Source: Halobacteriovoraceae bacterium (GTDB lineage Bacteria > Bdellovibrionota > Bacteriovoracia > Bacteriovoracales > Bacteriovoracaceae). Taken from it: 64,000 nucleotides of DNA. Below, piece by piece: positions 42,164 through 52,500 of this stretch; within the stretch, counting starts at the first letter, position 1, and every line of letters starts with the position of its first letter. The DNA lies in assembly GCA_002711995.1 (NCBI GenBank), contig PASN01000010.1:256485-320484 (forward strand), read 5' to 3'. The notes beneath the pieces are model-generated. The model ran no database searches and was not told the origin of the DNA. It worked only from the letters and a program-made list of their open reading frames with translations. A program made the position numbers and the translations under genes.

Positions 42164-42667
42164 TCTAATCCCCTCAATCAAAAGGTCTCCAACCCCTTCC
42201 AAGTCCGCACTGTTCAAGCCTTCTTTAAACGTTGCTCTAACCTGACGGCCAATGACGTTTAGGCCAATATATGAAAGCTGAGTTCTAAGAGATACTAGTG
42301 CTTGAACACCTCCACTTCCACTAAAGCTTGCAATACCTGCTGGCTTTGCGTTAAATGTGCTTCTCCAATCTTGATCACCGCTTCTACTAATCCATGCGAT
42401 AAAATTAGTGACTACTGGCGGAACTCCTCCATTGTATTCAGGAACGACAAAAACAAAGCCCTTTGCGTTGTCCATGAGTTCTTTATATTGAAGTACTGCT
42501 TTAGGAATCCCTCTTACCTCTTCTGTGGGTGTATATAACGGCAAGTTTAAAGAAACCAAGTCTAAGACAGTACTCTTAACCGACTTGGCCGTGAAATGCT
42601 TTTCAAACTCATTAGCTAGCTCGAGGTTTTTATTATTGCTTCCAGCAAGTATTACTACGTCAGACAT
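42158..42667 (-). CDS. NADPH-dependent FMN reductase-like flavoprotein
   Basis: A 169-aa flavodoxin-like protein. N-terminal phosphate loop ILAGSNNKNLELANEFEKH (family: GS-x-R-x-x-S), flavin-binding loop FVVPEYNGGVPPVVTNFIAW and GIASFSGSGGVQALVSLR. The PEYNGGxPxxxKN-type motif marks NADPH-dependent FMN/azo/quinone reductases. Cytoplasmic. Role probably reduction of quinones or supply of reduced flavin. Convergent with the hybrid kinase gene. Confidence 0.87.
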   Translation of the reverse strand: MSDVVILAGSNNKNLELANEFEKHFTAKSVKSTVLDLVSLNLPLYTPTEEVRGIPKAVLQYKELMDNAKGFVFVVPEYNGGVPPVVTNFIAWISRSGDQDWRSTFNAKPAGIASFSGSGGVQALVSLRTQLSYIGLNVIGRQVRATFKEGLNSADLEGVGDLLIEGIRL

Positions 42668-42873
42668 TGTTTTCCTCCAAATCTATCTTTACATCAACTA
42701 TAAGGCACTTCTTTATAAATTAATATTTCATTGTTCTTATAGCAACTATAATTTAATTTTATAATTCACCAAATTCTATAAATTGCCACAGATCTGAAGT
42801 GTGTCCAACAGGCCTTAAGGGCAAAACCTACGTCATTGCCTATACTTGGTCCCCATCTAGCAAAAAGGACATG

Positions 42874-45462
42874 ATGATTAAGCTCAAAGACTTAAGTGAC
42901 ATTTCCTGGCATACAATTAGCCCAACTGAGGCCTGTGGCAAGCTCGACTGCGAGATTGAAAAAGGACTATCTGAAGAGGAAGTAAATCGCCGCCTAGATG
43001 AGTTTGGAAGAAATGAGCTCAAAGAAAAACCACCGAGACCAGCTTGGAAAAAGTTTTTGGATCAGTTTAAAAGCTTATTGGTTGGAGTACTCCTTGGAGC
43101 CGCAGTGCTTGCAAACGCAATAGGCGACATCAAAGATGCCATCGTCATACTCGTGGTCACGATCTTTAACGCCACCCTAGGATTTTACCAAGAGCATAGA
43201 GCGGAGCAAACCCTTGCAGCTTTAAAAAATATGCTCGCCAACGAAGCAAGTGTTAAAAGACATGGCAATGTCCAAAATATTGAGGCTCCATTATTAGTCC
43301 CAGGTGATATTGTCCTGCTGGAAGCGGGAGATAAGATTCCTGCGGATGGGCGTTTGTTTGAAGCGCATAACCTTGAAATCGCTGAGGCGGCCCTCACGGG
43401 TGAATCCCTGCCAGTTGGAAAGAAAATCTCACGATTGGAAGAAGATAGTTTGCCCCTTGGAGATAGGTCAAATATGGCCTTCATGAACACCGTAGTCACC
43501 AAGGGACGAGCCGAGATGATTGTCACCAACACAGGACAAAGAACAGAGATGGGCAAAATAGCGGGAATGATCTCAGAAGCTCCAGAGAGTTCCACTCCTC
43601 TACAAAAACAGTTGGATACATTAGGAAAAAAGCTTGCCGCGCTAGCAGGATTTGTGGTCTTAGTTATTTTCGCTATCGATTTCTTTAGAGGTGAGCCATT
43701 GGCGCAAGCAGCAATGAAAGCGGTGGCACTTGCCGTTGCGGCCGTTCCTGAAGGCCTTCCCGCAGTGGTGACTGTCACCCTTGCCTTGGGCATGTGGAGA
43801 ATGGCAAAAAACAAGGCAATTGTGAAAAAGCTCTCTTCCGTTGAAACACTGGGCTCTACTACAGTGATCTGCTCCGACAAAACAGGGACACTCACAATGA
43901 ATAAAATGAGTGTACAAGAGGCCTACTTTAATGGGGAAGTAGTTTCTTTTGAAGCAATAAAAAATAAAGACTACACCGAACATCTTCGTCCCATGGTGCT
44001 CTCAAGTGAGGCTTCTCTACGCCACGGAAGTGTAGTTGGAGATCCAACAGAGGCCGCCCTCTTAGGACTTGCATTGGAAGGAGGTCTAGACCCAGAGACA
44101 GAAAGAGAGAGATACCCTCGCCTAGCAGAAATCCCATTTGACTCTGAACATAAATTTATGGCGACGTTTCATCACCACAAAGACTCAGTTCTCATGTTCA
44201 TAAAAGGGGCCCCTGATGTTCTCTTAGACCACTCAAAGGACCACAAGCACAAAGAAATTGAAAATAAAAATATTGAGTTTGCAAAGAAAGGTCTCAGAGT
44301 TTTGGCGGTTGCAAAGAGAGTTATACCTTCCAGCGAGTTTGAACCCCATGGCGATCTATGGAGATGGGTTGGAGACTGGGAATTTTTAGGCATGGCAGGA
44401 ATTATAGACCCTCCAAGACCAGAAGCTCTTGAGGCCATCACAGACTGCAAGATGGCAGGGATTCAAGTCAAGATGATCACAGGTGATCACAAAATCACGG
44501 CCTCCACAATTGCAAAAAAACTAGGTCTTGAGGGCGATGTTGTTCTTGGGAAAGAAATTGATCACATGAACGAGGAAGAGCTGGGCAAGAGTGCAAAGCA
44601 TATCGCAGTGTTTGCCAGAGTCAGTCCCGAGCATAAAGTAAAAATAGTGAAAGCTCTTAAGTCGCAGGGCAATGTTACGGCCATGACCGGAGATGGAGTG
44701 AATGATGCTCCTGCCTTAAAAAGCGCAGACATTGGTGTTGCTATGGGAATCACAGGCACAGCGGTAACCAAAGAGGCGGCAAAGCTAATACTAACCGATG
44801 ACAACTTTGCCACAATCGTAATAGCGGTAAAAGAAGGAAGGGTCATCTATGACAATATTGTAAAGTTTGTGCGCTTTCAGCTCTCAACAAATATTGGAGC
44901 AATACTTACTGTGCTTGGAGCGACACTGGCAGGTATTCCAGCTCCCTTTACCGCCATACAACTTCTATGGATAAATATAATAATGGATGGACCGCCAGCG
45001 ATGAGTTTAGGAGTGGAAAAAGCAAGAGATGGCCTTATGAGTGATCCTCCTCGCTCTGAAGGAGCGCAGATTCTATCCCTTGAAAGAATCACAGTCTTAA
45101 TCTTCTATGGAGTGGTTATGATGGTTGGCACCCTTTATGTGTTTAATCACGGCCTGAAAAATCACAATGAAAAATACGCCGTAACGATGGCATTCTCAAC
45201 CTTTGTCTTCTTTCAGTTTTTTAATGTCTTTAACGCCAGAGTTGAAAGGACAACGGCATTTAACCATCAGTTTTTTCACAACTTAAAACTTTGGGCCTCC
45301 CTACTCCTGGTGATTGCATTGCAGTTTCTAACAGTGTACTGGACGCCGGCTCAAGAGCTTTTTAATACTACTGAGATAGATTTTTATGATTGGCCTTTAA
45401 TAATCGGCATAGCTTCCAGTGTTTTACTACTGGAGGAGATTAGAAAGTTAGTTAGATCTTAA
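42874..45462 (+). CDS. P2-type cation-transporting ATPase (calcium-pump-like)
   Basis: About 862 aa. N-terminal cation-ATPase domain (GLSEEEVNRRLDEFGRNEL), phosphatase motif AALTGESLPV, TM4 motif VPEGLPAVVTVTLA, phosphorylation site CSDKTGTLT, hinge MTGDGVNDAPALKSADIG, TM5-6 region FQLSTNIGAILTVLGAT and WINIIMDGPPAMSLG. The PEGLP and N-x-x-x-D patterns match calcium/manganese P2A pumps such as PacL and SERCA. ATG at 42874 chosen among two consecutive ATGs from AAAAGGA; longer in-frame reading to 42799 has no signal. Monocistronic. Confidence 0.92.
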   Translation: MIKLKDLSDISWHTISPTEACGKLDCEIEKGLSEEEVNRRLDEFGRNELKEKPPRPAWKKFLDQFKSLLVGVLLGAAVLANAIGDIKDAIVILVVTIFNATLGFYQEHRAEQTLAALKNMLANEASVKRHGNVQNIEAPLLVPGDIVLLEAGDKIPADGRLFEAHNLEIAEAALTGESLPVGKKISRLEEDSLPLGDRSNMAFMNTVVTKGRAEMIVTNTGQRTEMGKIAGMISEAPESSTPLQKQLDTLGKKLAALAGFVVLVIFAIDFFRGEPLAQAAMKAVALAVAAVPEGLPAVVTVTLALGMWRMAKNKAIVKKLSSVETLGSTTVICSDKTGTLTMNKMSVQEAYFNGEVVSFEAIKNKDYTEHLRPMVLSSEASLRHGSVVGDPTEAALLGLALEGGLDPETERERYPRLAEIPFDSEHKFMATFHHHKDSVLMFIKGAPDVLLDHSKDHKHKEIENKNIEFAKKGLRVLAVAKRVIPSSEFEPHGDLWRWVGDWEFLGMAGIIDPPRPEALEAITDCKMAGIQVKMITGDHKITASTIAKKLGLEGDVVLGKEIDHMNEEELGKSAKHIAVFARVSPEHKVKIVKALKSQGNVTAMTGDGVNDAPALKSADIGVAMGITGTAVTKEAAKLILTDDNFATIVIAVKEGRVIYDNIVKFVRFQLSTNIGAILTVLGATLAGIPAPFTAIQLLWINIIMDGPPAMSLGVEKARDGLMSDPPRSEGAQILSLERITVLIFYGVVMMVGTLYVFNHGLKNHNEKYAVTMAFSTFVFFQFFNVFNARVERTTAFNHQFFHNLKLWASLLLVIALQFLTVYWTPAQELFNTTEIDFYDWPLIIGIASSVLLLEEIRKLVRS

Positions 45463-45595
45463 GGATTGGCAGAGAAGGCAAGGCATCCATCATCCATCAG
45501 TATCGACATTTCACATTTCATCCTCACCCTATGCTTCGAATCGCTTATATCTCTCTAGGGAATCTATTAAGTGTTCAGGGTAATAAAAAAATAGT

Positions 45596-45624
45596 TTGCA
45601 CACAAATATTCATATAGATATCAT
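45596..45624 (+). promoter_or_regulatory. Promoter of the small barrel gene
   Basis: TTGCAC (45596-45601), a 17-base spacer, TATCAT (45619-45624), followed by the Shine-Dalgarno AGGAGG and the ATG at 45643, giving a short leader. Confidence 0.6.
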
Positions 45625-45642
45625 AGAGTTTCAGGAGGTATT

Positions 45643-46389
45643 ATGAACAGGTCCATTAAATTCTTACTCTTAACTTTAATTGCTCCTTTAACATTGAGCG
45701 CTCAAGATAAATTCCAAATTAGTGTTGAAGCAGGACAGGTATGGCAGCTGCGCAATGATCTTCAAATTCCTAATGATGATGCTGGCACAAGGATTGAACT
45801 GGACGAGATCGACCAAGGCCCTGAAGGTTTTTATAGGTTAGAAGGATACTACCGCCCTGCTAAGAATTATGGATTTCGAGTTTTATACGCTCCCCTAACC
45901 CTTAAACTTTCAAACACACCAGACTCCTCAGTAAACTTTAATGATCGAACCTTCTCAGCGGGAAGCGAGATTGATTATGAGTTTAAATTTAACTCCTACA
46001 GACTGACATGGTTTTACGCATTTTGGGGTCATGGTGATGAGCAATTTAATCTAGGATTCACTGGTAAAATCAGGGATGCTGACACGAAACTTTCTCAAGG
46101 AAGCACATCGACAAATTATGACAATGTTGGATTTGTTCCGCTCCTGTACTTGGAGTACTTAAAACCTTTATCAGACAAATGGTCTTTCCACTTTAGCTTT
46201 GATGGACTCGCCGGAGGGCCAGGCAGGGCATTTGATTTTGCTTTCAAACTGAGAAGAGACTTTGACAAATACGGAGCACTTGGCGCAGGACTTAGAACTT
46301 TGGAAGGCGGAGCTGACAATGATAAAGTTTACAGTTTTGCATTTTTTCAGTACGCCTTATTAGAGTGGAGCATAGGTTTTGGTGGTTAA
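45643..46389 (+). CDS. Outer-membrane beta-barrel protein, hypothetical
   Basis: A 248-aa exported protein: signal peptide MNRSIKFLLLTLIAPLTLSAQ, then a small barrel with strands such as GFRVLYAPLTLKLS, LTWFYAFWG, FVPLLYLEYLKPLSDKW and FSFHF-like aromatic girdles. The C-terminus (LLEWSIGFGG) is not the standard terminal Phe. Good AGGAGG Shine-Dalgarno. No substrate known. Convergent with the thioredoxin-peroxiredoxin gene, with a hairpin between them. Confidence 0.7.
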   Translation: MNRSIKFLLLTLIAPLTLSAQDKFQISVEAGQVWQLRNDLQIPNDDAGTRIELDEIDQGPEGFYRLEGYYRPAKNYGFRVLYAPLTLKLSNTPDSSVNFNDRTFSAGSEIDYEFKFNSYRLTWFYAFWGHGDEQFNLGFTGKIRDADTKLSQGSTSTNYDNVGFVPLLYLEYLKPLSDKWSFHFSFDGLAGGPGRAFDFAFKLRRDFDKYGALGAGLRTLEGGADNDKVYSFAFFQYALLEWSIGFGG

Positions 46390-46424
46390 AGATCGAGCAT
46401 AATTTTAGGGTACATGAAAACATT

Positions 46425-46456
46425 TCGGAGACCCACAAGAACAAAGGATCTCCGAG
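46425..46456. terminator. Hairpin between convergent genes
   Basis: Arms TCGGAGACC / GGATCTCCGA pair with one bulge around a loop of about 12 bases. It lies between the barrel gene stop (46389) and the stop of the thioredoxin-peroxiredoxin gene (46467), so it could end both transcripts. No U-tract. Confidence 0.45.
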
Positions 46457-46466
46457 ATTAAAGGGA

Positions 46467-47462
46467 TTATTTTAAGCTGTTTAAAGCTTCTACAATATCT
46501 TTGGGTTCCGCTCTTTGAACGTAGTCGACATTTAAGAAGGAGTATACGATTTCTCCGTTCTTATCTATTACATAGGTTGCAGGAACAGGCAGTTCCCACG
46601 AGTCGTTGCCTTGATTCTTTTCAAGATCTAGACCAAACTTTAAGTAAACATTTTTAAGTTCTTCGCTAAGTTTAAATACAAGCCCGTACTTTCTTGCAAC
46701 TTTATTAAGGTTATCGCTTAAAATTTCGTACTCGATTTTATTTTTATCGACTGTGGTGCTTCCTGAGTCAGATGATTCAGGTGAAACGGCAATAAGTTGC
46801 CCACCGGCGGCCTTAAATTCTCCAAGGTGGTCTTGATACGCTTTAAGTTGAATATTGCAGTATGGACACCAACCGCCTCTATAGAAAGTTAAGATCACAG
46901 GGCCATCTTTAAGTTTTTCAGACAACTTAACGTTTTCACCATTAATATTTGGCAGCGTAAAGTCTACGAACTTGTCCCCTTTGGATTTTGCCTTTGCTAT
47001 CATTCCAGACTTTTCAAGTTCTTCCGTTGCCTGTTCCATTGTCATTCTTGCGCTGTCTGGAATATTTGAGCCAGCTCTTCTACCGTCAAGTTCGGCCTGT
47101 AATGAATTTCCTAGTTTTTTTTCGATAAAGCCCACTATTTTCTCCTTTTTTGTGATTCCGAAAACTCTGCCCGTCTCTTTTTCATTTATAAATGATAAGA
47201 GCATGGACTGTTGAAAAATTTTGTTTTTCTTTAAAAATTCTTTGTCGTTGTCGAAGTCCACTTCCAGCAACTTGTAAGATTTCTTATCAAGCGAGGAAAT
47301 AATCTTCTTTTGAGTTTTACAGGATGGACACCAATCAGCGTGAACATGAACTAAAACTCGCTCATTTTTTTGTAAAAACTTTTCGATTTTTTTAGTTGAG
47401 TCCTCTTTTGCGTAAAGAATGCAACTAAACAAGAAGGTGGTGATAAAAAGATGCAACTTCAT
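46467..47462 (-). CDS. Exported thioredoxin-peroxiredoxin fusion
   Basis: A 331-aa exported protein with two redox domains. Signal peptide MKLHLFITTFLFSCILYAKE. Domain 1 (about 20-115) is a thioredoxin fold with ADWCPSCKTQKK. A linker is followed by domain 2 (about 160-331), an AhpC/TSA PRX-like2 domain with FYRGGWCPYCNIQL and VPATYVIDKNG. It is encoded 16 bases after a CcdA-like transmembrane electron carrier, and both seem controlled by a TetR. The likely role is reduction of peroxides in the periplasm with electrons passed from CcdA to the thioredoxin domain. The fusion is unusual. Confidence 0.87.
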   Translation of the reverse strand: MKLHLFITTFLFSCILYAKEDSTKKIEKFLQKNERVLVHVHADWCPSCKTQKKIISSLDKKSYKLLEVDFDNDKEFLKKNKIFQQSMLLSFINEKETGRVFGITKKEKIVGFIEKKLGNSLQAELDGRRAGSNIPDSARMTMEQATEELEKSGMIAKAKSKGDKFVDFTLPNINGENVKLSEKLKDGPVILTFYRGGWCPYCNIQLKAYQDHLGEFKAAGGQLIAVSPESSDSGSTTVDKNKIEYEILSDNLNKVARKYGLVFKLSEELKNVYLKFGLDLEKNQGNDSWELPVPATYVIDKNGEIVYSFLNVDYVQRAEPKDIVEALNSLK

Positions 47463-47477
47463 TAATAACTCCTTAGG

Positions 47478-48203
47478 TTAAATTGAAAGGGATAAATTGG
47501 TTATAAACTCAGGCAAAATGCTTAATATAAATGCCTCTAGGTCTTTATCTAGTCCAGTTAGGATCAGTACAGACATGATTGCGCAAAACAGCCCCATGCT
47601 TATCTTGATGCCTTTGGAGTTTTCCAAACTCTTTCTTTGAACTTTGGCCACGAACTTTTGGGCACCATATGAAAAAAGAAGTATTGGAAGAATGGATCCA
47701 ATTGAAAAGACGGCGAGAAGAACCATAGAAGACTTTACTTCTGGCGTGTTTATAATAATTCCTATTATTATCGCCAGTGTAGGGCCACTGCATGGCGCCC
47801 AGACAGGTCCAAGGAAAAGACCATTTACGAACTCCATATATAAAGACCCATCCTTCCCACTGCTTTTATTCAAACCTTGTATTTTATTGTTGATTGGAGA
47901 CAGCGCCAGCGAAAGCTTGTCGATCAGCTTTGGAAATAAAAAAAACATCGAGGCAATTAGAAGAAATACTCCAGAAAGGATTTTTAACTTGTCTGGTGTG
48001 AGTCCTATAAGTTGACCAGAAGTTGCCACCACGTAGGTTGTAATGGAAAAGCTTAGAGAAACTCCTATGGCCAACAACACTGGTCCCCATTTTGATCTTT
48101 GCAGGGAAGAGCGCACAACAAAAGGCACCATTGGCAGTATGCACGGGGAAAATATGGTTAAAATCCCGGCCGCAAATGAACTAAATATTAAACTAATTGA
48201 CAC
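47478..48203 (-). CDS. ccdA: CcdA/DsbD-like transmembrane thiol electron carrier
   Basis: A 241-aa inner-membrane protein with six predicted helices. The two conserved Cys-Pro motifs are TIFSPCILPMVPF (helix 1) and GPVWAPCSGPTLAI (helix 4), which take electrons from cytoplasmic thioredoxin and pass them to periplasmic partners. GTG start at 48203 is supported by a purine-rich GGGAGGGAAG upstream. It is followed by the thioredoxin-peroxiredoxin fusion. A TetR-type palindrome lies 16 bases before the start codon. Confidence 0.9.
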   Translation of the reverse strand: MSISLIFSSFAAGILTIFSPCILPMVPFVVRSSLQRSKWGPVLLAIGVSLSFSITTYVVATSGQLIGLTPDKLKILSGVFLLIASMFFLFPKLIDKLSLALSPINNKIQGLNKSSGKDGSLYMEFVNGLFLGPVWAPCSGPTLAIIIGIIINTPEVKSSMVLLAVFSIGSILPILLFSYGAQKFVAKVQRKSLENSKGIKISMGLFCAIMSVLILTGLDKDLEAFILSILPEFITNLSLSI

Positions 48204-48218
48204 CTTCCCTCCCCTTTC

Positions 48219-48234
48219 TTGACCTATCGGTCAA
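48219..48234. promoter_or_regulatory. TetR operator copy 1 (before ccdA)
   Basis: Perfect palindrome TTGACC-TATC-GGTCAA between the TetR gene stop and the ccdA start. Its arms are identical to those of the copy in front of the TetR gene itself (48839-48854), so one repressor should control both. Confidence 0.85.
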
Positions 48235-48252
48235 ATAGCACGCAAAAAAAAT

Positions 48253-48819
48253 TTAAATCATTAAATCAAAATCTCTCAATGCGTTATTCGCAATTTGTTT
48301 TAAGAACTTTCGATCTTTTCTGAACTTTGAAATCTCCCTGATGGAAAAAGCTGCTGAAATTAAGTTTGTTTTAACTTTATCAACTTCAAGAGAAGAATTC
48401 TCTTCAGCAATGGCCTTTGCCACATTGGCCAAGTTTAACTCGGTCGCTGCGAACATATCGCTGGCCTTTTCTCCGAGTGCGTTTTTACCCATAAACTCAA
48501 GACATGAATTCATGATAAGACAACCTTTAGTAAAATCCTTTTTTACGCCTTCATCAACCAAGCGCTTGAAGAACTTAACAAGATATTCTTTGGGATCCCC
48601 TTTTTTATAAAAAAGACCTCTGGAGTATACGCTATACTTTTCCAAACAGAGCATGAACAACTTTTCTTTGGATCCGAAAGTGTTATATAGGCTTCCTTTA
48701 AGAAGACCGGTGGCATCCATAAGATCACGCATGCTCGTGTTCTCATAGCCTTTGTTCCAAAAGACCTCCATGGCCTTGCCTATAATTTCATCTCTATCAA
48801 AGTCGGGGGTTCTGCTCAT
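48253..48819 (-). CDS. TetR-family repressor of the ccdA-peroxiredoxin unit
   Basis: A 188-aa regulator. N-terminal HTH: KAMEVFWNKGYENTSMRDLMDATGLLKGSLYNTFGSKEKLF, typical of the AcrR/NemR-like subgroup; C-terminal ligand domain with Cys in TKGCLIMNSCLEF, which might sense thiol-reactive compounds as NemR does. That sensing role is inference. No Shine-Dalgarno before the ATG; the -10 box ends 6 bases upstream, suggesting a leaderless transcript. Two identical-arm palindromes flank the gene. Confidence 0.88.
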   Translation of the reverse strand: MSRTPDFDRDEIIGKAMEVFWNKGYENTSMRDLMDATGLLKGSLYNTFGSKEKLFMLCLEKYSVYSRGLFYKKGDPKEYLVKFFKRLVDEGVKKDFTKGCLIMNSCLEFMGKNALGEKASDMFAATELNLANVAKAIAEENSSLEVDKVKTNLISAAFSIREISKFRKDRKFLKQIANNALRDFDLMI

Positions 48820-48825
48820 GGTATT

Positions 48826-48854
48826 ATTCTAAGCTTACTTGACCGATTGGTCAA
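48826..48854 (-). promoter_or_regulatory. TetR promoter with operator copy 2
   Basis: Minus strand TTGACC (48854-48849), a 17-base spacer, TAGAAT (48831-48826). The palindrome TTGACC-GATT-GGTCAA (48839-48854) covers the -35 box, giving direct autorepression. The -10 ends 6 bases before the ATG (48819). Confidence 0.8.
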
Positions 48855-48995
48855 CGGCTATAATTCAACATAGACGTCTATTCCATAGATTTTGACCACT
48901 TACATTTCTCACTGCCCTAATAACATAGGGCATATATTGTCAATCACAGGATAAGAAGTCTTTACTTAGAATTTCTAAGAAAATAAACTCTCTAC

Positions 48996-49442
48996 ATGAA
49001 CAAGAAAAAGACAATTTCATTAGTTGCTCATGACAATAGAAAAAAAGATTTAATAGATTGGTGCTTAACACACAAAAAGATTCTTTCGAAGCACCAATTA
49101 TGTGCAACAGGTACAACAGGGCGACTCTTAGAGGAAAAGCTTGGTGTAAAAATAAAAAGGTATCTGAGCGGACCAATTGGCGGTGACTTTCAACTCGGAA
49201 GTTCAATTGTTGAGGGCGATATTGATATGCTTATTTTCTTTTGGGATCCCTTAGAGTCTATGGCACACGATCCAGATATAAAGGCACTTTTAAGAATCGC
49301 GACTCTCTATAATGTGCCAATGGCCTGTAACCAAAGCAGTGCTGACTATTTTATAAACTCATCTCTAATGAATGGTAACTACCAAAGAAAGTTGTCCGTC
49401 TTAAAGAGTTACAAACAAAACAGATCAACGTTTAATCCTTAA
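48996..49442 (+). CDS. mgsA: Methylglyoxal synthase
   Basis: A 148-aa enzyme that converts dihydroxyacetone phosphate to methylglyoxal in the cytoplasm. Family motifs: LVAHDNRKKDLIDW (phosphate contact), CATGTTGRLLE, RYLSGPIGGDFQLGSSI (catalytic Asp after GG), FFWDPLESMAHDPDIKALLR and VPMACNQSSADYFI. Length matches E. coli MgsA. It stands alone; regulation by phosphate is known in the family. Its product is a toxic aldehyde, which fits the aldehyde-detoxification genes elsewhere in the window. Confidence 0.95.
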   Translation: MNKKKTISLVAHDNRKKDLIDWCLTHKKILSKHQLCATGTTGRLLEEKLGVKIKRYLSGPIGGDFQLGSSIVEGDIDMLIFFWDPLESMAHDPDIKALLRIATLYNVPMACNQSSADYFINSSLMNGNYQRKLSVLKSYKQNRSTFNP

Positions 49443-49519
49443 AAGCAAACACTGGAAATATAAATCAGAGTATAACAAGTACGCCCGCCAATAAAGACTA
49501 CAGGCGTACAAGTGATAGT

Positions 49520-52500
49520 TTAAAGCGTCGTTTGAACCTCTTTAACATTAGAAATTTCCTCATTATACTCGTTCTCTTGAGGACTTCTTCTCTTAAAAAG
49601 ACCAATCGCTTTTTCAAGATAATTATAAACAAGTGGAATAAGTACAAATGTGAAGAACATCGAGGCCACCATTCCGCCAACGACAACCGCACCCATTGAC
49701 GCCTTCACCCCATCATTATCAAAAAGTTGAGGCAGTGTACCGGCGATAACGGCAAGGGAGGTCATGGCGATAGGCCTAAACTTCTCTTCCACGGCCGCCC
49801 ACAGTGAGTCCTGTATACCCTTTCCGTTCTGCTTATGCACCATAGTCTGATCCAACAATAGAATTGCGTTGTTAACGGCCAACCCAACCAACATTACAAA
49901 TGCCATCATCGATCCAATATTAATAGTGAACTCCATAAAGAATAGAAAATAGAACACACCAACAAAAGAGGTGAATACAGCACTTACAATCGTAAATGGG
50001 TGAATAAAAGAGTTTAGGATTGCCACCAATAACATGTAAGTTAAGATAACCGCCATTAAAAACGCTGTGGCAATTTCTTGGCCAGTTTCCTCCATGCTCT
50101 CCGCTCTACCAGTAAATGCAAAGTCATATCCTTGTTCAAATTCGATTTCTTCGTTGAACTTTTCTGCCAAAAAGGTTTGAACTTCGTTTGCGGAACTCTT
50201 TGATAGGTAACCTGCAAGCTGGATAATTCTTCTTTTATCTCTTCTTTTCAGTGGCGGAAGAGCTTTTTGAACCTTCAGGTCACCCAATCTAGATATTGGT
50301 AGAAGTCCACCTTTGGTGTCGATATAAAGCGAGGATATGTCATCGATATTCCTTTTAAACTCATCAGCTACGGTAACGTTAATGTCATACTCTTCACCAA
50401 GCTCTCTAAATACCGCCACGTCGTCTCCAGTGACAGCAGTTCTTATAAGAGGTCCAACCTGTGAGTTGGAGACGCCAAACATCTGAAGAGCATTTGTGTC
50501 TGGAACAAAAACAATTTCATCCTTAGGGTCTTTGTGAGTTGACGTGATTGATCTAAAAAAGCCAGAGTCCTTCATAATGGTCTCCATCTCTTTAGATAGC
50601 TCGACCATTTTATCGTATTCGATCCCTCGCACATCAATTGTGATATCGGCTTCACCAGAAGCACCACCACCGGCCCCTCTGGCCATTGTGATTTTAGCAT
50701 CGGGGATTTTTGCAAATTGTGGAGTCAATAGGTTAATAATGTCGACATCACTTCTATTTCTTTTTTCCAAGTCTTCAAGGTTTACAATAACCCTTGCGTT
50801 CTCATAGCCATCTTCACCAACAATGGACAAGAAGCTTGAAACCTCAGGCACCTTATCAACATAATTTTCAATCTGTTCAACGGCCTTGGATGTTTCACTC
50901 AGGGCGGAACCTTGTGGCATTTCAACCGTCACTCGTATGATATCTTCATCGGATGCAGAAAAGAACTCTCCACCTATATAAGGCATAATTAAGGCAGGAG
51001 ACGCAACAATCAAAAAGATTACAATCAAGCTAGTCTTTGGGATTTTAAATAGAAGTTTGAAGATTTTTTGATACTCCTTTAATAGAAAGTTTAGTGATGC
51101 ATCAACTGGGCCTACAATAAGCCTTTGTAAAAGTTTTCTAACAGGACCATCATTTTTATGTTCTTTATGCTCCACCATTTTACGACTAAGAAGTGCTCCA
51201 CACATCATTGGAGTTAAAGTGAAAGACCCAATAACCGAAAAGATAGTGGCAAACACAACCGTTAGGCCGAATTGATTCATAAACTGGCCAACCATTCCTC
51301 CCATAAATGCAATTGGAGTAAACACAACAAGGTTTGTGCCAGCTGATGCCAGTACGGCCAATGCTACATCTTTTGTTCCTTGAATTGCGGCTTCCTGGGA
51401 CTCAAGACCCTGTTCCAGCTTGCTCACTACAGACTCAATAATAACAATTGCGTTTGCGATTAAAGTACCTAAAGCAGTACCCACGGCTAAAAGAGTCATC
51501 ATATTGATACTAAACTTGGCGAAGTCCATGAGAAGGAAACTAGATATAATTGAAGTTGGGATAACAACCGCGGCAATGAATGTTACTCTAAAGTTTCCAA
51601 GAAACATGAATAGAATCACGACCGTTAATACAACCCCTATGGCAATATTATTTAAGGTGTTATTGGTATTTGCGATGATTCTTTCAGTGGAATCAGATGC
51701 CACTTCTAGTTTTGTACCTTCAGGCAAAGTGTTTGCTATTTCTTTGATTTCATTACGCGCTCTTGCAGCGATTGAAATGGCATCCCCATCCGAAAGCTTA
51801 TTAATGGCAAGTGTGACAGCTTTTGTACCATTCCACCTTGACTCAGTCTCAACATCTTCAGCGCCATCAACGACTGTTGCCACATCGCTAAGTTTAATGC
51901 GAATCCCCTCTTGAGTAACAATAGGCATGTCTCTAATATCTTTAACAGTTTGAAACTCACCTTGGAACCTAACTGTGACTTCATTTTTACCTTGAGTGAT
52001 GGAACCACCAGGTACATTTAGGTTTCGTTTTTTAATAGCACTGGAGATATCTGTTAAAGTGACAAAGTATCTCTGCATAAGGTTTCTATTTAGATTGATG
52101 TTGATTTGACGCTCAAGTCCACCTGAGATCTCTACAGACGCAACACCTGGCACAGTGGACAATAGAGGTTTAACATCTTTGTCTGCCATCTGATATAGCT
52201 CTCTTGCATCCAGCTTATCTGAAGAAAGAGTTAGGTAAAATATTGGTGTTACAAGCGGATCAAATTTGGAAATAATAGGTCTTTCGGCAGCATCAGGCAG
52301 CTCATTCAAGATGGCCTCCACCTTATCCTTTACCTCGATCGCTTTATTATTAACGTCTGCTTTAATCTCGAATTCAATCATTAGAAGACCAAAGCTCTCA
52401 TAAGCATTTCCATTGATCTTTTTTATGTCAGAAATCTCTGCTACCGCATCTTCCACTTTTTTCAAAAGCTGAGTTTCAACTTCGATTGGAGTCGCTCCAG

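Noticed and set aside
42799-42873. Longer N-terminus of the P-type ATPase.
   Set aside because: No ribosome site; AAAAGGA directly upstream of the ATG pair at 42871-42874 supports the shorter form.
43185-43895. A 236-codon open frame antisense to the P-type ATPase.
   Set aside because: It lies wholly opposite a well-supported gene, has Ser/Ala/Pro-biased composition typical of a shadow frame and no ribosome site or family motif.
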